Counted from the first letter of the stretch, positions 1-9,120 are shown. The stretch: DNA of 47,517 nucleotides from an uncultured Clostridia bacterium (GCA_947627955.1 CANQXZ010000007.1:1-47517), one strand, 5' to 3'. Program-made: numbers and translations. The notes: generated by a model from the letters alone, not told the origin.

Positions 1-303
1 CTCACGCCAGAGAATGCGGTCGGTATCCACACCTAACCCGGGGCAGTTACCGCGCCCATCGAGCCAGCCGGTATCGCCGCCCCATGCCGCCGCCATAACT
101 CTGTTCCATCCGTCCTGAGAATAATCAACGCAGGTGCCGTCGTTCAAAACGGGAAGATAAAGGCTGCGCCCTTCGGTGCGGAACGCATAGCCTCCCCTTT
201 TGAGCTCGGCTATCACCGCTCTGTCCACGCAGGGCGAAATGAAACCGTGCATGGGGTATCTCGCATCGCAGGGATACGTCCAGCCGATCACCTCGTATTT
301 CAT
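1..303 (-). CDS. Hypothetical protein, N-terminal part (cut by window edge)
   Basis: The first 101 residues are visible, starting MKYEVIGWTY and running off the window edge. I do not recognise the family. The segment is rich in Gly, Asp and aromatic residues with several Cys, and has no signal peptide or membrane segment in the visible part, so a cytosolic protein is likely. Its ATG overlaps the stop codon of the upstream gene as ATGA, so the two are probably translationally coupled in one operon. No function can be given. Confidence 0.6.
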   Translation of the reverse strand, partial: MKYEVIGWTYPCDARYPMHGFISPCVDRAVIAELKRGGYAFRTEGRSLYLPVLNDGTCVDYSQDGWNRVMAAAWGGDTGWLDGRGNCPGLGVDTDRILWRE

Positions 304-1493
304 ACGGCGCTACCGACGTTCTTTTCGGGGAAAGCGGGTCTTTCGCCCGTCTCTTTTATCTTCACGAGCCCCTCTTCCAGCAGTTCACGCGTAGTCTTAT
401 AGGGCAACTTGTAGTCGGCTGTGGGCTCCTCTGCCTTTTGCACTCCCAAACGCTCCATCAGAACTGCCGTAAGCGCGACAGCGTACGAAGCGGAACGGGC
501 GCGCCTTATTTTCAGCATTGCGGGCGTGTCGGCATATCTCGCCTTATCGGACAGATCCTTGACGTGATATTTTTCTTCGACCGCCTCAGGGTCGAGGGCA
601 AAATATATGTAGAGCGATTTGCCGCGGAACTGCATCCTGATACATCTGTTTCTGCCGACGTTATATGTCTCGAAATGCCAGCTTATGCGCGATTTTACCC
701 CCTTATAGGAGAGGATCGCGCGCTTTACGCGAGAATAGAACTCCTTGAGCTCCTCGTCCGCCTGCGAAAGACGGGCGGTGTAGCTCTTGTCGTACGTATA
801 GCGTTTGCCCTCCTCGCCCACGAATTCTTCATAGGACTCTTCCTGCGGCGCGGCGGTTTCCGCTTCTGCTTCCTCGACGTATTCGGATTCTTTGCTCGCG
901 GTTTCAGCCGCCGCATATTCCTCCGAAACGGGCTCCGCTTTGACCTCTTCTTCCGAGACGGGCTCGCTTTCGGGCTCCTCAGCCGCGGAAAGCTCCTCTT
1001 CTGCACCCCCTTCTTCGGGCTCAACCGCGTCGGTTACCGTCTCCTCTTCGCCGTCCGAGGCTTCATTCCCGCCGACGTCTTCTATGATCACTGTATCCTT
1101 TTCCGCGGCGTCCGCCTTATCCGTCTTCCGCAGAATGAGCACGATAAGGGTGACGATCGCCACGAGAAGCACGCCTATCACGACGACGAGGATCCACAGC
1201 CACGTGGGCATTACGCCCGACCCTTCCCCGCCGTTATCGCTTTCCGAAGCGACTCTGACGGGCGACGACGCGCGCTCTGCGCGGTCATAGCCGTAGTCGC
1301 TCAGCCCGATATGAGCCGGGATGTCGGTAGCTTCGCCGCGCTCCTCATATGAGCAAACCTCCGCTGCGGCGGTAAGCCCTGCGCTATCACGTTCGCTCCA
1401 CGCGGCGCCCATTGAAAACGCCGCGGTCAGCAAGACCAATACCGCAAACAGAAATGCCGCCGCCGAAAAAATTATCCTCTTTGACCTATTCAT
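300..1493 (-). CDS. Membrane-anchored acidic protein with conserved C-terminal domain of unknown function
   Basis: 397 aa. An N-terminal hydrophobic segment (about 8-28) and a second one (about 95-118) frame a short extracytoplasmic region. A long Glu/Ala-rich acidic linker (about 125-225) follows. The C-terminal part (about 230-360) has the pattern YTARLSQADEELKEFYSRVK, then KSRISWHFE, GRNRCIRMQFRGKSLYIYFAL and DKARYADTP. From memory this domain recurs in Clostridia with no assigned function. I chose the ATG at 1493 because GGAG sits 8 nt upstream; a TTG five codons earlier has no ribosome site. It is first in an operon with the partial gene at 1-303 (ATGA overlap). The function is unknown; an envelope-linked scaffold or sensor is only a guess. 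Confidence 0.8.
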   Translation of the reverse strand: MNRSKRIIFSAAAFLFAVLVLLTAAFSMGAAWSERDSAGLTAAAEVCSYEERGEATDIPAHIGLSDYGYDRAERASSPVRVASESDNGGEGSGVMPTWLWILVVVIGVLLVAIVTLIVLILRKTDKADAAEKDTVIIEDVGGNEASDGEEETVTDAVEPEEGGAEEELSAAEEPESEPVSEEEVKAEPVSEEYAAAETASKESEYVEEAEAETAAPQEESYEEFVGEEGKRYTYDKSYTARLSQADEELKEFYSRVKRAILSYKGVKSRISWHFETYNVGRNRCIRMQFRGKSLYIYFALDPEAVEEKYHVKDLSDKARYADTPAMLKIRRARSASYAVALTAVLMERLGVQKAEEPTADYKLPYKTTRELLEEGLVKIKETGERPAFPEKNVGSAV

Positions 1494-1581
1494 AAAAACA
1501 CTCCGCAAAAAATTTTTATGCCGCGGACAAAATCAGCTTTCGCCCGCGCAAACCGTCACGTAAAAACTCCGTTACGGCATT

Positions 1582-1610
1582 ATTTTATACTTTTTTGTAG
1601 CCGCTGTCAA
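1582..1610 (-). promoter_or_regulatory. Promoter of the 397-aa membrane protein operon
   Basis: TTGACA (1605-1610), 17-bp spacer, TAAAAT (1582-1587), reading leftward. It leaves a leader of about 80 nt before the ATG at 1493. Confidence 0.7.
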
Positions 1611-1677
1611 TATATTAAAGAATTTTAGGCTTTGATGGCAAACGGCAATAAATAAACTTTTTTGCGCCCGCAATGGA

Positions 1678-1706
1678 TTGACAACCGCGGTCTTTTATGT
1701 TATATT
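1678..1706 (+). promoter_or_regulatory. Promoter of tRNA-Gly
   Basis: TTGACA, 17-bp spacer, TATATT, ending 20 nt before the tRNA. Confidence 0.75.
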
Positions 1707-1725
1707 ATATCGGAAACTGAGATTT

Positions 1726-1800
1726 GCAGGTGTCGCCTAGCGGTATGGCGTCAGCTTCCCAAGCTGATTTCGGCGGGTCCGACTCCCGTCACCTGCTCCA
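1726..1800 (+). tRNA. tRNA-Gly (anticodon CCC), CCA encoded
   Basis: Acceptor GCAGGTG pairs with CACCTGC at the 3' end. The anticodon loop TTCCCAA gives anticodon CCC. The 3' CCA is encoded. Unlike the other three tRNA genes here, no copy of its 3' end is seen downstream. Confidence 0.93.
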
Positions 1801-1808
1801 CATTGTAC

Positions 1809-1834
1809 GCCCCGCAATGCGGGGCAATTTTTTT
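1809..1834 (+). terminator. Terminator of tRNA-Gly
   Basis: Perfect 7-bp stem GCCCCGC/GCGGGGC with an AAT loop, followed by a T run. Confidence 0.8.
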
Positions 1835-1840
1835 GACCTG

Positions 1841-1863
1841 AAAAAAAGCGCCCGTCCGGGCGC
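1841..1863 (-). terminator. Terminator of the AEC transporter gene
   Basis: Reading leftward, a GCGCCCG/CGGGCGC stem is followed by seven T. Confidence 0.75.
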
Positions 1864-1882
1864 GCCAATGCATCTTTTTACT

Positions 1883-2953
1883 TCAAACTGCCAACAGCCC
1901 CGCATACATAAGTATGCACACGGTGACGAAAATCGTCACTATGGAGCCGACGCTCGTCCACACTACGAGCTGGGTCGCAAGCTGCTCGTCGCTCTTCATC
2001 TCAGCCGCCATGATCGCGCTCGATACGGCGACGGGCGAGCCGAACAGCGCGACAAGAGCGGGATATTCTGCAACGCCAAACGTGAAAAGGTCGGTATATG
2101 CGCTCAAAAGCGCGGCGCAGCCTATACCGATAAGGGGCGCGAGTATTATTCGCCAGCCCGTGCCGACCAGAATCTCCTTCAGCATTCCCTTAGCCGCGGA
2201 GAATTGGAACTGCCCGCCGAGCACTATCAGGGCGAACGGCGAAGTCACGTCCTTTATCTGCGAGAGCGCCTTATATACGAAAGTTAAGTTATCCTTTAAG
2301 GTGAACACCGTCCTGTGAAATATCGCCGTCTCGGCAGAGCGTACGCCTAAAAAACACAGCCCGATGGCAACGCCTATTATCAGTGGATTTGTGACTATCC
2401 CTTTCAGCACGTTTTTTATCCCGCTTCCCCCGCGGCGCGCGGTCTTTACGCCCTCTTCACCCTCCGCAGCGGGCTCAGCCGTCTCCTTTTCGGCAAACAC
2501 CGTGAGCGCAATGACAGCAAGTATGTTGAAAAAGGGGATCGAAAACGCCTGCAACAGCGCAACCGTGCCCTTGACGAGTTCGTTGCCGCCCGCGAGCGAC
2601 TGCGCGAGCGAGGTTCCGATTATTGCAAAATTGCTTCTGAAAGTGCATTGCAGGATAACCCCCCGCCTTTCCGCTTTTTTCGTGGTCGCGACGCAGGTAA
2701 TAAGCCCAAGGGAGAATATAAGCAGCACCACAATGAGGCAGTACAGTATGAGATCCCAGCGGAAATCGGACCAATCGGAATCATAGATATTTACAAAGAG
2801 CATGACGGGAAGGAGAACCTTAAAAACGAGTTTGTTGCCCGCTTTCAGAAAGTCCCCCGAAAAAAACTTTATCCGCTTTAAGACATAGCCCAGAAGTATC
2901 AGCAGGATAATGGGCGCTATGGCGTTTACCGCCGTCAGTATAATGTGCGACAT
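1883..2953 (-). CDS. AEC family transporter (auxin efflux carrier-like permease)
   Basis: 356 aa with about ten hydrophobic segments in two halves separated by a charged cytosolic loop (Glu/Ala/Arg-rich, around residues 165-190), the layout of the AEC (Mem_trans) family. The N-terminus IILLILLGYVLKR and the motif FRSNFAIIGTSLA are typical. Bacterial members carry small organic anions such as malate or malonate; the substrate here cannot be told. A TTG 11 codons earlier keeps the frame open, but the ATG at 2953 gives the normal family N-terminus, so I prefer it. It is a single-gene unit with its own promoter and terminator. Confidence 0.88.
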   Translation of the reverse strand: MSHIILTAVNAIAPIILLILLGYVLKRIKFFSGDFLKAGNKLVFKVLLPVMLFVNIYDSDWSDFRWDLILYCLIVVLLIFSLGLITCVATTKKAERRGVILQCTFRSNFAIIGTSLAQSLAGGNELVKGTVALLQAFSIPFFNILAVIALTVFAEKETAEPAAEGEEGVKTARRGGSGIKNVLKGIVTNPLIIGVAIGLCFLGVRSAETAIFHRTVFTLKDNLTFVYKALSQIKDVTSPFALIVLGGQFQFSAAKGMLKEILVGTGWRIILAPLIGIGCAALLSAYTDLFTFGVAEYPALVALFGSPVAVSSAIMAAEMKSDEQLATQLVVWTSVGSIVTIFVTVCILMYAGLLAV

Positions 2954-2970
2954 ATCTGATTCCACGAAAT

Positions 2971-2999
2971 ACTCTATCACATTCAAAACGCGTTGTCAA
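2971..2999 (-). promoter_or_regulatory. Putative promoter of the AEC transporter gene
   Basis: TTGACA (2994-2999), 17-bp spacer, TAGAGT (2971-2976). The -35 is perfect, the -10 weak. The leader would be only about 10-12 nt. Confidence 0.45.
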
Positions 3000-3044
3000 G
3001 GGCGCGCCGCACGCTCAGGCGCATACGCCGCGCTCTTTATTAAA

Positions 3045-3074
3045 GGGCGGCGGGGCGAACCCGCCCCGCCGCCG
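3045..3074 (-). terminator. GC-rich hairpin after gdhA
   Basis: Long stem GGCGGCGGGGCG/CGCCCCGCCGCC just past the gdhA stop codon. The following T run is weak on the gdhA strand, so termination here is probable but not textbook. Confidence 0.5.
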
Positions 3075-3092
3075 TTGCAGCGTTTTATGATG

Positions 3093-4505
<1,413 letters not shown>

Positions 4506-4598
4506 ACGTTCGCCCAACCAATAAATATCACTATAATTTATGGCGCATATAAGCTGTGATTATGGAAACGCGCGTGCGGCGACCTGCACCGCGAAATC

Positions 4599-4627
4599 AT
4601 TATAGCACAGCCCCGAAAGAAATACAA
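4599..4627 (-). promoter_or_regulatory. Second leftward promoter upstream of gdhA
   Basis: TTGTAT (4622-4627), 17-bp spacer, TATAAT (4599-4604). It points toward gdhA, so it may add a long-leader gdhA transcript or make a small RNA. The intervening DNA (4506-4598) shows no gene. Confidence 0.5.
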
Positions 4628-4642
4628 GACGGTTTCTGGCAA

Positions 4643-4680
4643 AACTTTCCGCAGACTCTTCTCTGCGCCACGAAAAAAGG
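4643..4680. repeat. 38-bp direct repeat, copy 1, holding an inverted tRNA-Ser 3' end
   Basis: Identical to 4815-4852. Bases 4656-4672 are the inverted complement of the last 17 nt of the tRNA-Ser region (its 3' end through CCA and CG). The 170-bp period between the two copies contains no gene. Confidence 0.85.
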
Positions 4681-4814
4681 CTCCCCAGAAAGGGCTCTGA
4701 ATTTTACGGAGGAGGATTTTGCGCTACGCGCAAAGCGTCGTCGCCGAAAAGTTACTCCCCTTTGCTTTTTTACTCCTTTCGTCCGGCGGCTCGCGTGAAC
4801 CTCCGCTAATGCCG

Positions 4815-4852
4815 AACTTTCCGCAGACTCTTCTCTGCGCCACGAAAAAAGG
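4815..4852. repeat. 38-bp direct repeat, copy 2, holding an inverted tRNA-Ser 3' end
   Basis: Identical to 4643-4680. Bases 4828-4844 are inverted relative to the tRNA-Ser 3' end at 4873-4889. With the terminator stem between them, the whole 4828-4889 stretch could fold into one long hairpin. Confidence 0.85.
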
Positions 4853-4870
4853 ACACGTTTCCGTGTCCTT
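4844..4870 (-). terminator. Terminator of tRNA-Ser
   Basis: Reading leftward: stem GGACACG/CGTGTCC with a GAAA loop, followed by TTTTTT. Confidence 0.85.
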
Positions 4871-4874
4871 GCCG

Positions 4875-4965
4875 TGGCGCAGAGAAGAGGATTTGAACCT
4901 CCGGACGGGTATCAGCCGTCACACGATTTCCAATCGTGCGCCTTAAACCGCTCAGCCATCTCTGC
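4875..4965 (-). tRNA. tRNA-Ser (anticodon GGA), CCA encoded
   Basis: 91 nt with the long variable arm of serine tRNAs. Acceptor GCAGAGA pairs with TCTCTGC, and the anticodon loop gives GGA. CCA is encoded. A leader hairpin (GTCGGGC/GCCCGAC) lies between its promoter and the 5' end. Confidence 0.93.
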
Positions 4966-5000
4966 ATCGCCGTCGGGCATTTTTCAGCCCGACCTTTACT

Positions 5001-5029
5001 ATGATATAAAATTCGCAGAAAAAAATCAA
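5001..5029 (-). promoter_or_regulatory. Promoter of tRNA-Ser
   Basis: TTGATT (5024-5029), 17-bp spacer, TATCAT (5001-5006). Confidence 0.65.
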
Positions 5030-5132
5030 GTGTTTTTGAACGGCTATCGAGAATTTTCGCCCGCGGCAGGGCGTTTTTTTGACGGCGCGGCGGATTTATG
5101 GAACGCAAAAACCGCAAAAATTATTTTGCATA

Positions 5133-5161
5133 TTGACTTTATCCATTAAAAATTATATAAT
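5133..5161 (+). promoter_or_regulatory. Promoter of ilvA-ridA
   Basis: TTGACT, 17-bp spacer, TATAAT, about 21 nt upstream of the expected transcription start-to-ATG interval. Confidence 0.8.
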
Positions 5162-5189
5162 TTTAGCGAATAAAACAAGAGGCGTACAT

Positions 5190-6392
5190 ATGTTGACACT
5201 TGAAAAAATTTACCACGCCCGCGAGGTGCTCAAAGAAGCTACGCGCGTGACGGATATCATCCACTCGCATGTACTTTCGTCCATTTCGGGCTACGATATA
5301 TATCTCAAACCCGAAAATCTGCAGCGCACGGGGTCGTTCAAGATCCGCGGCGCGTATTACAAGATCTCGCAGCTCACCGACGAGGAAAAAGCCAAGGGCA
5401 TCATAGCCTGTTCGGCGGGCAACCACGCGCAGGGCGTGGCGCTCGCCTCCGCCAAATTCGGGGTGAAAGCAAAAATCTGCATGCCCGACGGCGCGCCCAT
5501 CTCCAAAGTGGAAGCGACGAAAGGTTACGGCGCGGAAGTCATTCTCGTCCCCGGCGTCTACGACGACGCCCACAACGAAGCCGAAAGGCTGAAAGAAAAA
5601 TACGGCTACACCTTCATCCACCCCTTCGACGACGAGGACGTTATAGCAGGTCAGGGAACGATAGGCGTCGAGATAATCGAACAGCTCAAAGACGTTGACG
5701 TTATAGTGGCTCCCGTCGGCGGCGGCGGACTCATTTCGGGCGTGGCTTTCGCCGCAAAGGCGTTGAAGCCCGACGTAAAAATATATGGCGTGCAGGCTTC
5801 GGGCGCGCCGAGCATGGTCAACTCCTTCCACGACGGAAAGATAGAGACCCTGCCCTCCGTTTCCACCATTGCTGACGGCATTGCCGTAAAGGAGCCCGGT
5901 CCGCTCACCTTTAAGCTGTGCTCGCAATACGTGGACGACATAGTCTCCGTGACGGACGACCAGATCTCGAGCGCGATTTTGGCGCTGATAGAAAAGCAGA
6001 AGATGATAGCCGAGGGCGCGGGCGCAGTGTCTCTCGCCGCGGTGCTCTTCCGCAAGATACCCGATCTGGACGGAAAAAAGGTGTGCTGCCTTATTTCGGG
6101 CGGGAACATAGACGTGAATATCCTCTCCCGCGTTATCAACCGCGGTCTTTTGACGGCGGGCAGATGCTGCACCCTCACCATCGACCTTCTGGACAGACCC
6201 GGGCAGCTGATGGAAGTTTCCGCGGCGGTCGCCAAGTGCGGCGGCAACCTCACGAGCGTGCTCCACGAGCGCACGAACGAGGGCTCGGACATAAACGGCT
6301 GCTACCTTAAGATCTCGATAGAGACGAGAAACTTCGAGCACATAGAAAAAATCAAAAACGAGCTGAAAGCGCGCGGCTTCAAGCTCGTATAA
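5190..6392 (+). CDS. ilvA: Threonine ammonia-lyase (threonine deaminase) with C-terminal ACT domain
   Basis: 400 aa. A PLP-dependent cytosolic enzyme that turns threonine into 2-oxobutanoate and ammonia, feeding isoleucine synthesis or threonine catabolism. The PLP lysine is Lys51 in TGSFKIRGA. SAGNHAQG and the phosphate-binding GGGGLISG are present. An ACT-type regulatory domain (about 325-400, TIDLLDRPGQLMEVSAAVAK) ends the protein. This is the shorter single-ACT form common in Firmicutes, not the roughly 510-aa biosynthetic form. The start at 5190 follows AGAGG; the frame is open upstream but has no ribosome site. It is the first gene of a two-gene operon with ridA 11 nt downstream. Confidence 0.95.
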   Translation: MLTLEKIYHAREVLKEATRVTDIIHSHVLSSISGYDIYLKPENLQRTGSFKIRGAYYKISQLTDEEKAKGIIACSAGNHAQGVALASAKFGVKAKICMPDGAPISKVEATKGYGAEVILVPGVYDDAHNEAERLKEKYGYTFIHPFDDEDVIAGQGTIGVEIIEQLKDVDVIVAPVGGGGLISGVAFAAKALKPDVKIYGVQASGAPSMVNSFHDGKIETLPSVSTIADGIAVKEPGPLTFKLCSQYVDDIVSVTDDQISSAILALIEKQKMIAEGAGAVSLAAVLFRKIPDLDGKKVCCLISGGNIDVNILSRVINRGLLTAGRCCTLTIDLLDRPGQLMEVSAAVAKCGGNLTSVLHERTNEGSDINGCYLKISIETRNFEHIEKIKNELKARGFKLV

Positions 6393-6403
6393 GGAGATAT
6401 GAC

Positions 6404-6775
6404 ATGAAGACAGTTGAAACTTTAAACGCCCCGTCGGCGATAGGTCCCTATTCGCAAGCCAAAATATGCGGCAACCTCGTGTATTGTTCTGGGCAGATAC
6501 CCGTCGACCCCGCCACTTCGGCGATAGACGGCAAAACCGTGACCGAGCAGACCCGCCGTGCCTGCCTGAACGTGGCTGCGCTCTTAAAGGCGGCGGGCAC
6601 CTCAATTGAAAATACCGTAAAGACTACCTGTTTTCTTTCGGACATAGCCGACTTCGCGGAGTTCAACGCCGAATACGAAAAGCACTTCACCTCCAAGCCC
6701 GCAAGGAGCTGCGTCGCCGTGAAAGATATCCCTAAGGGCGCGCTCGTGGAGATAGAAGTCATTGCCGAATTATAA
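6404..6775 (+). CDS. ridA: RidA family reactive imine/enamine deaminase
   Basis: 123 aa, full family length. RidA speeds the hydrolysis of reactive 2-aminoacrylate and 2-aminocrotonate, the intermediates released by PLP dehydratases such as IlvA. Signature segments: IGPYSQAKICGNLVYCSGQIP, LKAAGTSIENTVKTTCFLSD, and PARSCVAVKDIPKGALVEIE with the conserved Arg. AGGAG precedes the ATG, which lies 11 nt after the ilvA stop. Its position makes direct sense: it clears the product of the enzyme encoded just before it. Confidence 0.95.
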   Translation: MKTVETLNAPSAIGPYSQAKICGNLVYCSGQIPVDPATSAIDGKTVTEQTRRACLNVAALLKAAGTSIENTVKTTCFLSDIADFAEFNAEYEKHFTSKPARSCVAVKDIPKGALVEIEVIAEL

Positions 6776-6800
6776 TATTTCGACAAATGCGGCAATTTTG

Positions 6801-6828
6801 TTGACTAATTTAAAAATAAACGTATAAT
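6801..6828 (+). promoter_or_regulatory. Promoter of the degV-family gene
   Basis: TTGACT, 16-bp spacer, TATAAT, then an AGGAG site before the ATG at 6861. Confidence 0.8.
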
Positions 6829-6860
6829 TAGATACGTATTATTTTACGAGGAGAAATTTT

Positions 6861-7733
6861 ATGAAAGTTGCGGTAATAACCGACAGTAACTGCGCGATAG
6901 TTCCCGAGGAAGCCAAGGAGCTCGGGATATACGTTGCGCCCACCCCCGTTATCATCGACGGAGAGATGTTTTTCGAGGAAGTCACCCTCACGCAGGATAA
7001 ATTCTACGAAAAGCTGAAAGCCGACGCCAACGTATCCACTTCCCAGCCCAATCCCGAGGAAGTGTGCGAGCTGTGGAGAAACGTTTTAAAGGATAATGAC
7101 CAAATAGTATATATCCCCCTTTCGAGCGGGCTCTCCGAAACGGGGCTCACCATGCTGCACATTTCCGAGACGGACGAAGAGTTCAAGGGCAAGGTATTTG
7201 TGGCAAACAACCAGAGAGTTTCGATAACCCAGAGGCAGAGCGTTATGGACGCCCTCAAAATGAGAGACGAGGGCAAAACCGCAAAGGAGATAGTCGACTG
7301 GCTGATGGAGACGAAAATGCAGTCCTCCATATATATAATGGTCGATACCCTCAAATACCTCAAAAAGGGCGGCAGGCTCACTCCCGCCGCCGCGGCGATA
7401 GGCACTCTTTTGAAGATAAAGCCCGTTTTGCAGATACAGGGCGGAAAGCTCGACCAATACAAGAAAGTCAGAAAGATCGCCGACGCGAAGACGGAGATGA
7501 TCGGCGCGCTGCAACACGATATGGACACGCGCTTCAAAGAGCTGTACGAGGCGGGCAAGATGACCGTTGCGGTAGCCCACACGCAGAACTTCGAAGAGGC
7601 GGAAAAATTCAAGCAGGAACTCATTGCCGCGTTCCCCAAGGCGGAATTCACGTTTGTGAACCCCCTCTCCCTCAGCGTTTCCGTGCACATAGGCCCCGGA
7701 GCGCTCGCGGCGGCATGCTCTGTAAAATACTGA
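6861..7733 (+). CDS. DegV family fatty-acid-binding protein
   Basis: 290 aa, normal DegV length. DegV/FakB-type proteins bind a fatty acid and can present it to the kinase FakA for phosphorylation. Visible motifs: N-terminal AVITDSNCAI, STSQPNPEE (the conserved TSxPS-type loop), IPLSSGLSETG, the central LKYLKKGGRLT and the C-terminal HIGPGALA. GAGGAG is 9 nt before the ATG. It is a single-gene unit; no fakA is visible, so its exact partner is unknown. Confidence 0.93.
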   Translation: MKVAVITDSNCAIVPEEAKELGIYVAPTPVIIDGEMFFEEVTLTQDKFYEKLKADANVSTSQPNPEEVCELWRNVLKDNDQIVYIPLSSGLSETGLTMLHISETDEEFKGKVFVANNQRVSITQRQSVMDALKMRDEGKTAKEIVDWLMETKMQSSIYIMVDTLKYLKKGGRLTPAAAAIGTLLKIKPVLQIQGGKLDQYKKVRKIADAKTEMIGALQHDMDTRFKELYEAGKMTVAVAHTQNFEEAEKFKQELIAAFPKAEFTFVNPLSLSVSVHIGPGALAAACSVKY

Positions 7734-7745
7734 AAAAATCTTTGA

Positions 7746-7784
7746 AAGGCGGGGCGCCGAAAACGGCGCGCCCGCCCTTTTTTA
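7746..7784 (+). terminator. Terminator of the degV-family gene
   Basis: Strong GC stem (GGCGGGGCGCCG with CGGCGCGCCCGCC, AAAA loop) followed by six T. It also sits at the 3' end of the convergent yihY-family gene. Confidence 0.85.
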
Positions 7785-8567
7785 TAACCGCCTTTTAAGC
7801 TCCTTTTCTGTCAGTTCGGAGCCGTTTTTTATCATGCCGATGACGAGACAGCACATCATGAAATAGCACCATAACAGGAACACTATCACCGAGGCTATCG
7901 CGCCGTACAGCTTGCCGGGCGAGCCGAATTTAAGGTACACGGCGAATCCCGCCGCAAAGGCTATCCAGAGCGCGGTGGTGAGCGCGCTCCCCTTCACCGC
8001 TTCGGAAAACCTCAGCTTATAGGGACAGGCGAAAAGATTGAGTAAAACGGCGGTGAAGAATGCGACAGCCGCAAAAAACAGAAAGGAAAACACCGCTATG
8101 GGGACGGCGGGCATAAATATGCCGAGCACGCGCCCGAACGCCACGCCTGCCGCCGCCACGACCGCGAGCAGCAGAATTGACAGGATTATCAGGGCGGCGG
8201 AAATTATCCTGAGCTTTACTCCCCCTTTCACGGCGCGGGTGCCGTAGATTATTTCGCCGCTCCTCCTCAGGTGATAGAAAAAATTTGTGGACGAATAGAG
8301 GGAAGTTATGAGGAGTATTATCCCCGCCCCGCCCGCCGCGGACTGCGCCGTCTCGTTCAGATACTCCAAAAAGGGCGCGACGCTCCCGAAAACGGCGTCG
8401 GGCAGAACGCGGCTCAAATCCACCTGTCCGAGGAGCAGGGTAAGCCATACTATAAAGGGCGCCAGACTCATTAAAAAAAAGTATGCGAGAGTGCCCGCAA
8501 TCGTCGAAAATCTCTTTTCCGTGTAGTGCCCGACGGTGGACATGATCTTTTCCGCGGTCTCTTTCAT
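7782..8567 (-). CDS. YihY/BrkB family inner-membrane protein
   Basis: 261 aa with about six membrane segments. The N-terminal RFSTIAGTLAYFFLMSLAPFIVW and the central SSTNFFYHLRRSGEIIYG are characteristic of the YihY/BrkB family, formerly misnamed RNase BN. The biochemical role of the family is not settled. There is no ribosome site: TAAAAT lies 6 nt before this ATG, so the mRNA may be leaderless. An alternative ATG at codon 9 also lacks a good site. Confidence 0.9.
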   Translation of the reverse strand: MKETAEKIMSTVGHYTEKRFSTIAGTLAYFFLMSLAPFIVWLTLLLGQVDLSRVLPDAVFGSVAPFLEYLNETAQSAAGGAGIILLITSLYSSTNFFYHLRRSGEIIYGTRAVKGGVKLRIISAALIILSILLLAVVAAAGVAFGRVLGIFMPAVPIAVFSFLFFAAVAFFTAVLLNLFACPYKLRFSEAVKGSALTTALWIAFAAGFAVYLKFGSPGKLYGAIASVIVFLLWCYFMMCCLVIGMIKNGSELTEKELKRRL

Positions 8568-8573
8568 ACCGAT

Positions 8574-8603
8574 ATTTTAGGCAAAAAAACGCCGCATATG
8601 CAA
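8574..8603 (-). promoter_or_regulatory. Promoter of the yihY-family gene, leaderless type
   Basis: TTGCAT (8598-8603), 18-bp spacer, TAAAAT (8574-8579). The ATG begins 6 nt after the -10, at the predicted transcription start. Confidence 0.55.
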
Positions 8604-8623
8604 AAGCGCCCCTTTCGGGGCGC
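8602..8623 (-). terminator. Terminator of the Cys/Gly-rich gene
   Basis: GCGCCCC/GGGGCGC stem with a GAAA-type loop and TTTT. It overlaps the -35 of the yihY-family promoter. Confidence 0.7.
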
Positions 8624-8640
8624 CCGTAATTTACATGGGG

Positions 8641-9003
8641 TCAGCCGCATACGTTACAGCCGCAGGAAGAGCCGTAGACCGCGCTGCCCGAAGCCGTAAA
8701 ATAGCCGTATCCGTCGGGCGTTAAGGCTGAAACCGCGGAATACGAACCGCCGCACGGACAGCCACAGCCGTTAAGGGCATATTGGGCGGCATAATATGCG
8801 TCGTAGCAGCCGCAGCCGTTATTGGAACGTCCTGCGCCGCAACCGCAACCGTTGCTTTGCTGCCCGTTACAGCCGCAGCCGGACCTGCCGCTGCCGCCGC
8901 AACCGTTGTTACAGCCGCAGCCGCCGTTCGAACGCCCCTGACAGCATTGTCCGAACAGGATATTCAGAAGTCCGCGGCAACCGCCGTTACAGGAATTACA
9001 CAT
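8641..9003 (-). CDS. Small cysteine/glycine-rich protein of unknown function
   Basis: 120 aa starting MCNSCNGGC. It has about two dozen Cys, many as NGCGC or GCGC units spaced 8-15 residues apart, with Asn, Gly, Gln and Ser between; the C-terminal third is richer in Tyr, Ala and Ser. There is no signal peptide. I start it at the ATG at 9003, which has AAAGGA upstream. An in-frame ATG at 9057 lies only 5 nt after a TATAAT and would add an implausible leader peptide. No radical-SAM or other maturase is next to it, so it does not look like a standard modified-peptide precursor. A metal-binding, spore-coat or disulfide-rich structural role is possible. Confidence 0.65.
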   Translation of the reverse strand: MCNSCNGGCRGLLNILFGQCCQGRSNGGCGCNNGCGGSGRSGCGCNGQQSNGCGCGAGRSNNGCGCYDAYYAAQYALNGCGCPCGGSYSAVSALTPDGYGYFTASGSAVYGSSCGCNVCG

Positions 9004-9071
9004 TTGTACATTCGTCCTTTTATCGTAAGTTAAGCAAAGGTTTTCCCCCTTGCCCATACTTCATTATACGT

Positions 9072-9100
9072 AAAACGCGGCCGGGAAGTTCCGACCGCGC
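9072..9100 (-). terminator. Terminator of the rubrerythrin gene
   Basis: GCGCGG/CCGCG-type stem containing CGGAACTTCCCG, followed by TTTT on the leftward strand and also flanked by TTTT on the other. Confidence 0.65.
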
Positions 9101-9120
9101 TTTTAAACGTATTTATGAAA

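Noticed and set aside
5163-6605. 480-codon open frame opposite ilvA-ridA
   Set aside because: Shadow frame spanning two well-supported genes; low-complexity Arg/Val/Tyr composition.
8641-9003. Cys/Gly-rich protein as a radical-SAM peptide (ranthipeptide/sactipeptide) precursor
   Set aside because: No maturase or transporter gene is adjacent, and the length and repeat pattern differ from known precursors.
9001-9057. Longer start for the Cys/Gly-rich protein (ATG at 9057)
   Set aside because: It lies only 5 nt after TATAAT and lacks a ribosome site; the ATG at 9003 has AAAGGA upstream.
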